DNA of 21,835 bases from CAZGOM01 sp964542875 (GTDB taxonomy: Bacteria; Planctomycetota; Phycisphaerae; Phycisphaerales; Phycisphaeraceae): NCBI GenBank assembly GCA_964542875.1, contig CAZIWA010000095.1:1-21835 (forward strand). Direction: 5' to 3'. Of this stretch, positions 1-5,318 are shown piece by piece; within the stretch, counting starts at the first letter, position 1; every line of letters starts with the position of its first letter. The notes beneath the pieces are model-generated. The model had not been told where the DNA came from and did not search any database. It saw nothing but the letters and a program-made list of their open reading frames with translations. The translations under genes and the position numbers were made by a program.

Positions 1-2
1 CC

Positions 3-254
3 GATGAACTCGTCCTCATCGGCTGGTTCGAAGGCGGCGAAGTCTTCCGCTCCGGCTGCACCTGGCGCCGCGGCAACGGCAAAGTCTTCTACTTCCAGCC
101 CGGCCACGAAACCTTCCCCATCTACCACCACCCCATGGTCATCAAGGTCATCGCCAACGGCGCCAAATGGGCCGCCCCGGTCAAGACCTCCGTCTACTCC
201 CTTAACTGCCCCAACGTCAAAGAACCCGCCAGCCCCATCAAACGGAAAAAATAA
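3..254 (+). CDS. ThuA-like domain protein, C-terminal end (5' truncated by window)
   Basis: Reading in the third frame from the window start gives 83 residues before a TAA stop; the gene begins outside the window. The peptide contains E-G-G-E-V-F-R-S-G, then G-N-G-K-V-F-Y-F-Q-P-G-H-E and, after a short gap, V-I-A-N-G-A-K-W-A-A-P. The order R-G-x-G-(K/R)-V-F-Y-F-x-P-G-H-E-T followed by V-(I/L)-x-N-x-(V/I)-x-W-A is the usual end of ThuA (trehalose utilisation) domains, which have a class I glutamine-amidotransferase-like fold. In planctomycetes these proteins are commonly found with sugar oxidoreductases and glycoside hydrolases; their biochemical role is poorly defined. The last residues (K-E-P-A-S-P-I-K-R-K-K) form a short basic tail. 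A strong terminator follows 37 bp after the stop. Family assignment is good; function beyond general carbohydrate metabolism cannot be given from this fragment. Confidence 0.82.
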   Translation, partial: DELVLIGWFEGGEVFRSGCTWRRGNGKVFYFQPGHETFPIYHHPMVIKVIANGAKWAAPVKTSVYSLNCPNVKEPASPIKRKK

Positions 255-291
255 CGCCCACCCTTTCCTTTTGATCCTTTAAAAATTAAAC

Positions 292-328
292 AAGCCACGG
301 GCCGGCATCCCTCGCCGGCCCGTGGCTT
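292..328 (+). terminator. Strong Rho-independent terminator, probably bidirectional
   Basis: A perfect 13-bp G+C-rich stem (GCCACGGGCCGGC paired with its complement) is extended by two A-T pairs, has a 7-nt loop, and is followed by six T on the plus strand. On the minus strand the same stem is followed by a T-rich run (TTGTTTAATTTTT). It lies between the convergent ThuA-like gene and the hemerythrin-like gene, so it can serve both. Confidence 0.92.
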
Positions 329-348
329 TTTTACTTCCCCCAAAACCC

Positions 349-795
349 TCACATCTGCTTGCTCTCCACACCCAGCGCCGCCAGTTGGCTTGCACTGCAT
401 GTCTTTTCGATCAGCGCCATCAAGTGGCTCTCTTCCCAGCGCACATGGTTCTGCAGCTTCTGGCCAAACCCGCGAATCCAGTCCGCACCCGGGTCCGTTC
501 GCCGGCTCCGCTCCTTGCCTTCCACCGCCAGGATCCGCAGTTGATCCTGCATGTACACAAACATGATTCCCTCCACCGGCGTCAGCAGCGGGCGCAGCAG
601 CCGCTCTTCCTGCGCAAAATGCGTTGATATCCGCTCAGCCCACGCTTGCAGAAACGTGACAAGCGTCAGCTTCCGGTCCGCTTTGCTTCCCTCTGCGGCC
701 TTCAATAATTCCTGCGCATGCCCAAGGGCATAAACATGTTCCCGGGAAAACGGAGCAAGGCTCCCATGACGCGCAACCGACATTGGATGACTCAT
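349..795 (-). CDS. Hemerythrin-like (HHE cation-binding) protein
   Basis: The 148-aa product has the four-helix hemerythrin pattern: H20 with H26 in the first helix (S-R-E-H-V-Y-A-L-G-H), H59-F-x-x-E63-E in the second, and H117-V-R-W-E121-E-S-H124 near the end. These are positioned as the di-iron ligands of HHE-domain proteins. No signal peptide or membrane segment is seen, so it is probably cytoplasmic. Bacterial relatives bind O2 or NO, or take part in oxidative-stress or iron handling; which applies here is unknown. The ATG is preceded by AAAAGG at a suitable distance, and a second in-frame ATG four codons later has no better site. It is the last of three closely spaced minus-strand small genes (67 bp after the DUF3309-type gene) and ends at the terminator shared with the ThuA-like gene. 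Confidence 0.85.
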   Translation of the reverse strand: MSHPMSVARHGSLAPFSREHVYALGHAQELLKAAEGSKADRKLTLVTFLQAWAERISTHFAQEERLLRPLLTPVEGIMFVYMQDQLRILAVEGKERSRRTDPGADWIRGFGQKLQNHVRWEESHLMALIEKTCSASQLAALGVESKQM

Positions 796-862
796 ATAAA
801 ACCTTTTAAATCAGTAATTGAACCAAAACACACGACACCCGCCCCGACATAACCCTGCTTAT

Positions 863-1027
863 TTAAAAGCCTCTGGGCACATGCCCCAGCAAAATCAGGA
901 TCAGCACGATCAGTAGCACCAGCCCCAACCCGCCGCTGGGCCCGTAACCCCAGTTTCGGCTATGCCCCCACCGCGGAACCGAACCCATGATCAAAAGAAT
1001 CAGCACAATCAGCAGTATCAATCCCAT
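863..1027 (-). CDS. DUF3309-type small two-helix membrane peptide (54 aa)
   Basis: A 54-codon reading frame starts with ATG after an AGGAGA ribosome-binding site (5-nt spacer). The peptide begins M-G-L-I-L-L-I-V-L-I-L-L-I-M-G, continues through a hydrophilic turn S-V-P-R-W-G-H-S-R-N-W-G-Y-G-P-S-G-G, then a second hydrophobic helix L-G-L-V-L-L-I-V-L-I-L-I-L-L-G and a short tail. Two hydrophobic helices around a W-x-x-S-R-x-W-G-Y-G-P-S-G-G turn is the hallmark of the DUF3309 family of about 50-aa peptides. Their function is unknown; relatives are often seen near stress genes, which fits the adjacent hemerythrin-like gene. It lies 55 bp after the 86-aa hypothetical gene and probably shares its transcript. 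The frame is short and easily missed, but composition, start site and family resemblance agree. Confidence 0.88.
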   Translation of the reverse strand: MGLILLIVLILLIMGSVPRWGHSRNWGYGPSGGLGLVLLIVLILILLGHVPRGF

Positions 1028-1032
1028 CGGGA

Positions 1033-1038
1033 TCTCCT
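1033..1038 (-). promoter_or_regulatory. Ribosome-binding site (AGGAGA) for the DUF3309-type gene
   Basis: On the minus strand AGGAGA stands 5 nt before the ATG at 1027. It is the strongest Shine-Dalgarno match in this small-gene cluster and supports this very short gene as real. Confidence 0.75.
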
Positions 1039-1082
1039 ATCAATTTTCATCAAATCTCGATACACACCTACACCGGCAGGCC

Positions 1083-1343
1083 TCATCCCTGGGGATGCTG
1101 CCGATGCACGCCCGGCGTCCCGGTTCCGCGCCGCTCCGTGCCCATCACGCTGCCTTTGCGGCCCCACTGCGCCCCGGCGCCGCCTCGGCCGAAATGGTTC
1201 ACCTTGTCTTCATTGGTCCGCTGCTCGCTTCCCGCACGCGAAAGCCGCTTGATATCCAGCCCGCTGTGCTGAAGCTCCCACAGGGTTTCATCTGCAAGCC
1301 CGGATAACTGATAAATATTGTTGTCTGAATTGTGTTTGGACAT
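1083..1343 (-). CDS. Small hydrophilic hypothetical protein (86 aa)
   Basis: I do not recognise this protein. The ATG is preceded by AAGGAA with a 7-nt spacer on the minus strand, a plausible ribosome-binding site. The N-terminal half (M-S-K-H-N-S-D-N-N-I-Y-Q-L-S, then L-A-D-E-T-L-W-E-L-Q-H-S-G-L-D-I) looks like ordinary folded protein, perhaps one amphipathic helix. The C-terminal half is rich in G and R and probably disordered (G-R-G-G-A-G-A-Q-W-G-R-K-G). No Cys and no membrane segment are present. It is the first of three small genes on this strand, 55 bp before the DUF3309-type gene. A 20-bp dyad sits about 50 bp upstream of the start. Start signal and position argue for a real gene; lack of recognisable relatives keeps confidence moderate. 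Confidence 0.55.
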   Translation of the reverse strand: MSKHNSDNNIYQLSGLADETLWELQHSGLDIKRLSRAGSEQRTNEDKVNHFGRGGAGAQWGRKGSVMGTERRGTGTPGVHRQHPQG

Positions 1344-1393
1344 GTCATTGTTCCTTGCGTTTAAATCCGAATCAGCCCACGAAACATGGAAAG

Positions 1394-1413
1394 TTCATTC
1401 AACTTTGAATGAA
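1394..1413. promoter_or_regulatory. 9-bp inverted repeat, operator candidate
   Basis: TTCATTCAA and TTGAATGAA form a perfect 9-bp dyad separated by two bases. It lies 51-70 bp upstream of the 86-aa gene's ATG, a usual place for a dimeric regulator to bind. The A+T-rich arms and 2-nt spacer fit an operator better than an RNA hairpin. No regulator gene is adjacent. Confidence 0.4.
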
Positions 1414-1524
1414 GTAAATAAAGGAGTCTGGAAAGACATCACAGACTCGCATGCGGCTTGACCTCTGCGCCCCAGCGGGGCGATCGCACATAGTCGAAGG
1501 TCAGCGCCCGTTTGATTGCTTTTT

Positions 1525-1555
1525 GTTTTCATCGCCCTCTATGGGCAATGAAAAC
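1525..1555. repeat. Imperfect hairpin (8 + 4 bp stem)
   Basis: GTTTTCAT pairs with ATGAAAAC and the inner GCCC with GGGC, with one C-A mismatch and a 5-nt loop. No T-run follows on either strand, so it is not a classical terminator. Its role is unknown. Confidence 0.45.
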
Positions 1556-1700
1556 ATGTCTTCTCTGGATTGGAGCGGCAGCGTTAAATAAAGCCCCTCG
1601 TCAGTGTGGCGGATGCGTCCGCTTCACACTCCACACCACACCAGCCATCGCGTTCTTCTGCACCGACATTCATCACACCTTAAGCACCTTGAACGGCGCT

Positions 1701-1745
1701 AAAAAAACCGACTTGCCTCAGCACCTCATGTGCCAGAAAAGTCGG
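1701..1745 (-). terminator. Terminator-like hairpin with T7 tail, minus strand
   Basis: On the minus strand CCGACTT pairs with AAGTCGG, with an inner GCAC/GTGC stem in the long loop, and is followed by seven T. It could end the transcript of the pseudopilin gene, whose stop codon lies about 280 nt upstream. The long, partly unpaired loop makes it weaker than the terminator at 292-328. Confidence 0.4.
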
Positions 1746-2028
1746 CCTGCTCTTGCCTTCAGCCACCGGATCACCAGCAGGCCAAAGGTCGATATTCTTC
1801 ACCACGCAAAGCGGTTTTCTCACAAAAATCGCAGCTTCGCTCAACACTCCACTATAGGGCAACCTCGCAACATAGCAAGAAAATTCCATTTATTGCTGAA
1901 CCCATCGGGATGTCCGCCATGAGCCCGGCGCCACTGGTCGGCTTGCCCGCCAGCGTCCCGTTGGACACTCAAAACACGTGGAAACCTACTTTCTATCCCA
2001 ACGCGTAATTCCCCAACTCAACGACATC

Positions 2029-2859
2029 TCAATTCCCGTTCCAGTAAGACGCCGCCAGCACCGTCGTATTCGTGATCTTGTACACCGTTGTCCGCCGCTC
2101 ACTCTCCACATGCCCATCGCTCTTAAGCGCGTTCCACGAAGGATCGCTTTCATCGCCATGCATCATCATCGCGTACCGCGCCGAGCGCGTGGTCGGCCAT
2201 GTATACGGCCCCGGCGCCACCGTGAACGGCCCGTTATACGTCAACTGCTCCCCGTTGAACGTGTTGCCAAACACCGATGGCGAGGTGATCACAAACGATC
2301 CCGGGGCCCCGTTGGGCACTTCGCCCGCCTGAAGGTTTTCGCTGGGCTTTTTGATCCGGTCCAGCCGCATCGGATTAATCGGCTTGCCCGGCGTGTACAG
2401 CACCGTGCTGTCCGACCAGTTCGTCGGGTACGTCTGGTAATTCAACGCATACGTGCCAGGCGGCACATACCCGCCATTTAAAATAAAAACCGGCCATGGA
2501 TTCGACGGACACCGAAACACTGGCGCCTGCGCCGTATAAGCCGCCGCCGTCTGAGGCAGATTCATGTACGGATAAACATTCCAACGCCACCACGTACGCG
2601 GGTCATACGACGGCGGATTTCCCGGCAATTGAGGCGTCCCATAAGGATAAAACCCCTTCCAATCCAGCGAATACCCCACCAGACCCATCCCCACCTGCCG
2701 CTCATTGGCCATGCACCTGATCTTGCGCCCCTCCTCACGCGCAGCGGAAAGCGAAGGCAAAAGCACGCTCATCAGCACCGCCACAACGGCGATCACCACA
2801 AGCAATTCCACAACACTGAAACCCGCCCGCCCCTGGGCAGTCCAATTCATTCGCTTCAT
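2029..2859 (-). CDS. Prepilin-type N-terminal cleavage/methylation protein (pseudopilin-like, 276 aa)
   Basis: The start is placed at the ATG giving M-K-R-M-N-W-T-A-Q, because GAGG stands 5 nt before it and the leader then has normal length; a frame extension of 19 codons upstream adds no leader features. The leader ends at G13, followed by F-S-V-V-E-L-L-V-V-I-A-V-V-A-V-L, giving the prepilin peptidase site with Glu at +5 and one hydrophobic helix. The rest is an exported globular domain with Tyr, Pro and Trp-rich segments and, near the end, A-L-K-S-D-G-H-V-E, equivalent to the D-G-H-V signature of planctomycete and lentisphaeral pseudopilins. Such proteins occur in many copies per genome, usually alone and without assembly genes, as here. 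The function of individual copies is unknown. Ser replaces the usual Thr after the cleavage Phe. Confidence 0.88.
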   Translation of the reverse strand: MKRMNWTAQGRAGFSVVELLVVIAVVAVLMSVLLPSLSAAREEGRKIRCMANERQVGMGLVGYSLDWKGFYPYGTPQLPGNPPSYDPRTWWRWNVYPYMNLPQTAAAYTAQAPVFRCPSNPWPVFILNGGYVPPGTYALNYQTYPTNWSDSTVLYTPGKPINPMRLDRIKKPSENLQAGEVPNGAPGSFVITSPSVFGNTFNGEQLTYNGPFTVAPGPYTWPTTRSARYAMMMHGDESDPSWNALKSDGHVESERRTTVYKITNTTVLAASYWNGN

Positions 2860-2923
2860 AAAAACCTCGCCGTCCAGCGTAAAGAAAGTGCTCAACCCAG
2901 ACACTACATGAATCAATCCACCT

Positions 2924-2935
2924 ATGTCATGACAT
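2924..2935. promoter_or_regulatory. 12-bp perfect palindrome in a divergent intergenic region
   Basis: ATGTCATGACAT is a perfect palindrome lying 65 bp upstream of the pseudopilin start and 56 bp upstream of the divergent ABC ATPase start. It could bind a dimeric regulator controlling either gene. No partner regulator is identified. Confidence 0.35.
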
Positions 2936-2991
2936 TAACTCACAGCCCAACATCCGTGTCAAGCTGAATCAACCCTACAATACCCCAGCCC

Positions 2992-3762
2992 ATGACCCAA
3001 TCCCCAGCAAAACCCGCAACCCCTGATTACGTCATCCGCCTCGTCGGTGTCGAAAAGGTCTACCGCAAGCACAAGGCCGCCCCGCCTGTCCTGGCCCTCC
3101 GCGGCGTCGACCTTAACGTACCCCGCGGACAATACCTCGCCATCATGGGCCCCTCCGGCTCCGGCAAATCCACCCTCATGAACACACTGGGCTGCCTTGA
3201 CCGCCCCACCGCAGGCCAATACTTCCTTGACGATCAGGACATCGCCTCCCTCGACGACGACACCATCTCCAAAATCCGAGGCAGAAAACTCGGCTTCGTC
3301 TTCCAGGCCTTCAACCTCATCTCCCAGCTCACCGTCCTCGAAAACGTTCAAGTCCCTCTCTTCTACCAGGGCGTCTCAAAATCCGAACGCGACCGCCGCG
3401 CCATGGAAGTCATCACCCGCGTCGGCCTCGCAGACCGCGGCTCTCACCGCCCCACCGAGCTCTCAGGCGGCCAGATGCAGCGCGTCGCCATCGCCCGCGC
3501 ACTCATCAACAGCCCCTCCTTCCTCCTCGCCGACGAACCCACCGGCAACCTTGATTCCAAAATCGGTGCCAGCATCCTCACCCTCTTTGATGAACTCCAC
3601 GCCAACGGACTCACCATCGTCATGGTCACCCACGACGAAAGCGTCGCCCGCCGCTGCGAGCGCGTCGTCCGCCTCCGCGATGGCCTCGTCGACAAAGATG
3701 AAATGACCGGCCTCAGCCGCAGCGCCGCAGGCGGCTGGGAAACCAAACCCGTCCAAACCTGA
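2992..3762 (+). CDS. ABC transporter ATP-binding protein, MacB/LolD type
   Basis: The 256-aa protein has a complete nucleotide-binding domain: Walker A G53-P-S-G-S-G-K-S-T61, Q-loop Q105 in F-V-F-Q-A-F-N-L-I, signature L157-S-G-G-Q161, Walker B L-L-A-D-E182 followed by P-T-G-N-L-D, and switch H214 in V-M-V-T-H-D. The F-Q-x-F-N-L-I and L-A-D-E-P-T-G-N-L-D segments are typical of the MacB/LolD/FtsE group, which powers mechanotransmission permeases rather than substrate channels. Such systems work in lipoprotein release, peptide or drug export, or cell-wall control. The permease is not adjacent: the next gene is on the other strand and is not a membrane protein. No clear Shine-Dalgarno sequence precedes the ATG, so the start is chosen from frame and family length. 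The sequence cannot separate a LolD role from a MacB role. Confidence 0.93.
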   Translation: MTQSPAKPATPDYVIRLVGVEKVYRKHKAAPPVLALRGVDLNVPRGQYLAIMGPSGSGKSTLMNTLGCLDRPTAGQYFLDDQDIASLDDDTISKIRGRKLGFVFQAFNLISQLTVLENVQVPLFYQGVSKSERDRRAMEVITRVGLADRGSHRPTELSGGQMQRVAIARALINSPSFLLADEPTGNLDSKIGASILTLFDELHANGLTIVMVTHDESVARRCERVVRLRDGLVDKDEMTGLSRSAAGGWETKPVQT

Positions 3763-3946
3763 AACTCTGTTCAACATCCGTCTGACCCCTCTCCCTTTGG
3801 GGGCTTACGGCTCAACTCCGTCTGCTCTTGCCTTCATGTCGCTTTTCCGCCTTTAAATTTCGCGGCTTCGCCGTTGGGGCTTATGATTCCCGTCCCCGGA
3901 CTCTGAACCGTTTTTCAACTTTCATCGCTCGTCTCCCTTAAACGCC

Positions 3947-3980
3947 CGAAGGCCTGCGCGTTCACACGCACAGGCCTTCG
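3947..3980 (-). terminator. Long hairpin between convergent genes
   Basis: CGAAGGCCTG pairs perfectly with CAGGCCTTCG, then a C-A mismatch, then GCGT with ACGC around a 4-nt loop. It lies between the convergent ABC ATPase and pseudopilin genes. There is no good T-run on either side, so it may act as a Rho-dependent pause or an RNA 3' end rather than a classical terminator. Confidence 0.5.
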
Positions 3981-3990
3981 ACGATTGTCA

Positions 3991-4017
3991 CAAGTAAAGG
4001 CACTACATCTTTACTTG
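3991..4017 (-). terminator. 9-bp hairpin just after the pseudopilin stop
   Basis: CAAGTAAAG and CTTTACTTG pair perfectly around a 9-nt loop, 12 nt beyond the stop codon of the minus-strand pseudopilin gene. It stands in tandem with the longer hairpin at 3947-3980. Together they probably mark the 3' end of this mRNA. No T-run follows. Confidence 0.45.
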
Positions 4018-4029
4018 ATCCAATCTGTG

Positions 4030-4884
4030 TTACAGCCCCGTCCAGAACACCGCAGTCGCCGAAATCGTCAGCTCATACTGCGGAATCATCGGCTTCACGT
4101 GCCCATCCATGTACAACACTTCCACAGACCGGTTGGGGTGCCGGCCCTGGTTGGCATCGATCCTGCGCACGTCGTTCATCGCCGTGCCCGCGCCGGTGAA
4201 ACTCCATGTCCACTTGTACCCGGGCACATAAGTCGCATTCTTATGCACGTTCGGGTCCGCATTGTTGATCGTATACAGACCGCTGTCGATGATCCCCATC
4301 ACCTCCGCCGTCTTCCGGATCGAATCGATCTTCTTGAGCTTCACCGGCACAGGCGGATTCGCGCCCACCGGCGCCAACGGCGCGTTAAACACACCCTTGT
4401 CGTTGACGCCATAGTTGGCCCACCAGAACGGACCGTCCTGCGAACCAATGGGCTGATCTGGTCCACCGGGAACTTCCTCATACGTCGCGTCGGACCACGA
4501 CGTCGCCGGATCGATAAACAGCTTCCTCGTCGCATAACCGTTGTCGCCCACCAGAGAGCCCTGCCACGGCACCATGCCGTACCCGCCCGCCGTCGGAAAC
4601 CGGCCCGGCCAGGTCCCGTTGACCAACTGACCCGCGGACACATATTGCCGATTGGCCATCAGCCGCTGCTGGTGGTCGTTGCTGTAAGTGCTCATCGCAA
4701 GATGGACCTGCTTCATATTCGTCGCACACATCGTCCCCTTGGCCGATGCCCGCGCCTGTGACAGCGCAGGCATCAAAAGCGCCATCAGAACCGAGATGAT
4801 CGAAATCACCACCAGAAGCTCGATCAAGGTGAAACCATGAATCCGCAGGCCTGATTGAAAATTAATGCGAGTCGAATGCAACAT
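4030..4884 (-). CDS. Prepilin-type N-terminal cleavage/methylation protein (pseudopilin-like, 284 aa)
   Basis: The leader of 17 residues ends in I-H-G, followed by F-T-L-I-E-L-L-V-V-I-S-I-I-S-V-L, a textbook prepilin peptidase site with Glu at +5 and a single membrane helix. After it come A-R-A-S-A-K-G-T-M-C-A-T-N-M-K-Q, the common post-helix segment of planctomycete pseudopilins, then an exported domain. Near the end, R-H-P-N-R-S-V-E-V-L-Y-M-D-G-H-V-K is the H-x(n)-D-G-H-V-type signature. GGAG stands 7 nt before the ATG. It resembles the pseudopilin at 2029-2859 in plan but is clearly different in sequence. It is divergent from the XylR-like regulator across a 434-bp region with palindromes, so it is a candidate target of that regulator. 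No secretion or pilus assembly genes are nearby. Confidence 0.9.
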   Translation of the reverse strand: MLHSTRINFQSGLRIHGFTLIELLVVISIISVLMALLMPALSQARASAKGTMCATNMKQVHLAMSTYSNDHQQRLMANRQYVSAGQLVNGTWPGRFPTAGGYGMVPWQGSLVGDNGYATRKLFIDPATSWSDATYEEVPGGPDQPIGSQDGPFWWANYGVNDKGVFNAPLAPVGANPPVPVKLKKIDSIRKTAEVMGIIDSGLYTINNADPNVHKNATYVPGYKWTWSFTGAGTAMNDVRRIDANQGRHPNRSVEVLYMDGHVKPMIPQYELTISATAVFWTGL

Positions 4885-5062
4885 TGCAAGTCTCCAGGGA
4901 GTTATTCAATACCCATCCATTGGCCCAGCAGGAACCGGCCTGGATGGCACTTCATCTGCAACCAGAGACTACTCCTCTTCACCCTGCGCACTCTATAGCT
5001 CTATCCGATAAAAAAATTCTTTTTCGCGACAACCTCAAAATGACAGATTTGCGCGTAAGTTT

Positions 5063-5074
5063 ATTCATATGAAT
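5063..5074. promoter_or_regulatory. 12-bp perfect palindrome ATTCATATGAAT
   Basis: A perfect palindrome in the A+T-rich centre of the divergent region, 179 bp upstream of the pseudopilin start and 245 bp upstream of the regulator start. It is an operator candidate for the adjacent XylR-like protein; this is inference from position and symmetry only. Confidence 0.35.
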
Positions 5075-5123
5075 CCGCAAAATCACTCAATTTAATCGTC
5101 AAACCAACATCATCATATCTTTG

Positions 5124-5139
5124 TTGACAATTGCAATTG
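5124..5139 (+). promoter_or_regulatory. TTGACA box overlapping palindrome CAATTGCAATTG
   Basis: A consensus -35 hexamer TTGACA is directly overlapped by a 12-bp perfect palindrome, as in a repressor or autoregulatory site. A matching -10 box at 16-18 bp spacing is not obvious (TTCCAA at best). It lies about 180 bp upstream of the XylR-like gene, leaving a long 5' leader if used. Confidence 0.35.
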
Positions 5140-5318
5140 GCCTTGATTCCAAGCTCTAAGCACACGATGCAGTCACCACCGCATCGCCCGCCCCCAAACG
5201 CGCCGACCAAACCCGTAAATCGGGAAATACGCATTTCTTATCGGTTTTTACGTCACCTTGCCTCAACACAAGATGACGCTATAAACACCTGGAACCCCAC
5301 CGAATTCCTGCTTATGCC

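Larger units (their letters stand above)
1344..2028. other. 685-bp region without a convincing gene, rich in hairpins
   Basis: Open frames here (for example 1512-1922 plus and 1680-1889 minus) lack ribosome-binding sites and protein-like composition. What can be seen is a 9-bp dyad at 1394-1413; a G+C hairpin at 1468-1482 (CGCCCC/GGGGCG, 3-nt loop); a 13-bp imperfect hairpin at 1525-1555; a GTGTG-GCGGA/TCCGC-tt-CACAC hairpin at 1604-1629; and a terminator-like structure at 1701-1745. It serves as the 3' flank of the pseudopilin gene and the 5' flank of the small-gene cluster. Confidence 0.6.
4885..5318. other. 434-bp divergent regulatory region, A+T-richer than surroundings
   Basis: This space separates the pseudopilin gene and the XylR-like gene, which are read away from each other. 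Bases from about 5000 to 5160 are visibly richer in A and T than the flanking genes. It contains two perfect 12-bp palindromes (5063-5074 and 5128-5139) and a TTGACA box overlapping the second. I found no believable coding frame in it. Confidence 0.6.

Noticed and set aside
1680..1889. 69-codon open frame on the minus strand
   Set aside because: It reads somewhat like protein but has no ribosome-binding site and its end runs through the terminator-like hairpin and T7 run. Could be a gene remnant, but I cannot support it.
1512..1922. 136-codon open frame on the plus strand
   Set aside because: No ribosome-binding site, low-quality composition rich in Cys/His/Ser/Phe, and it runs through several hairpins. 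Judged non-coding.
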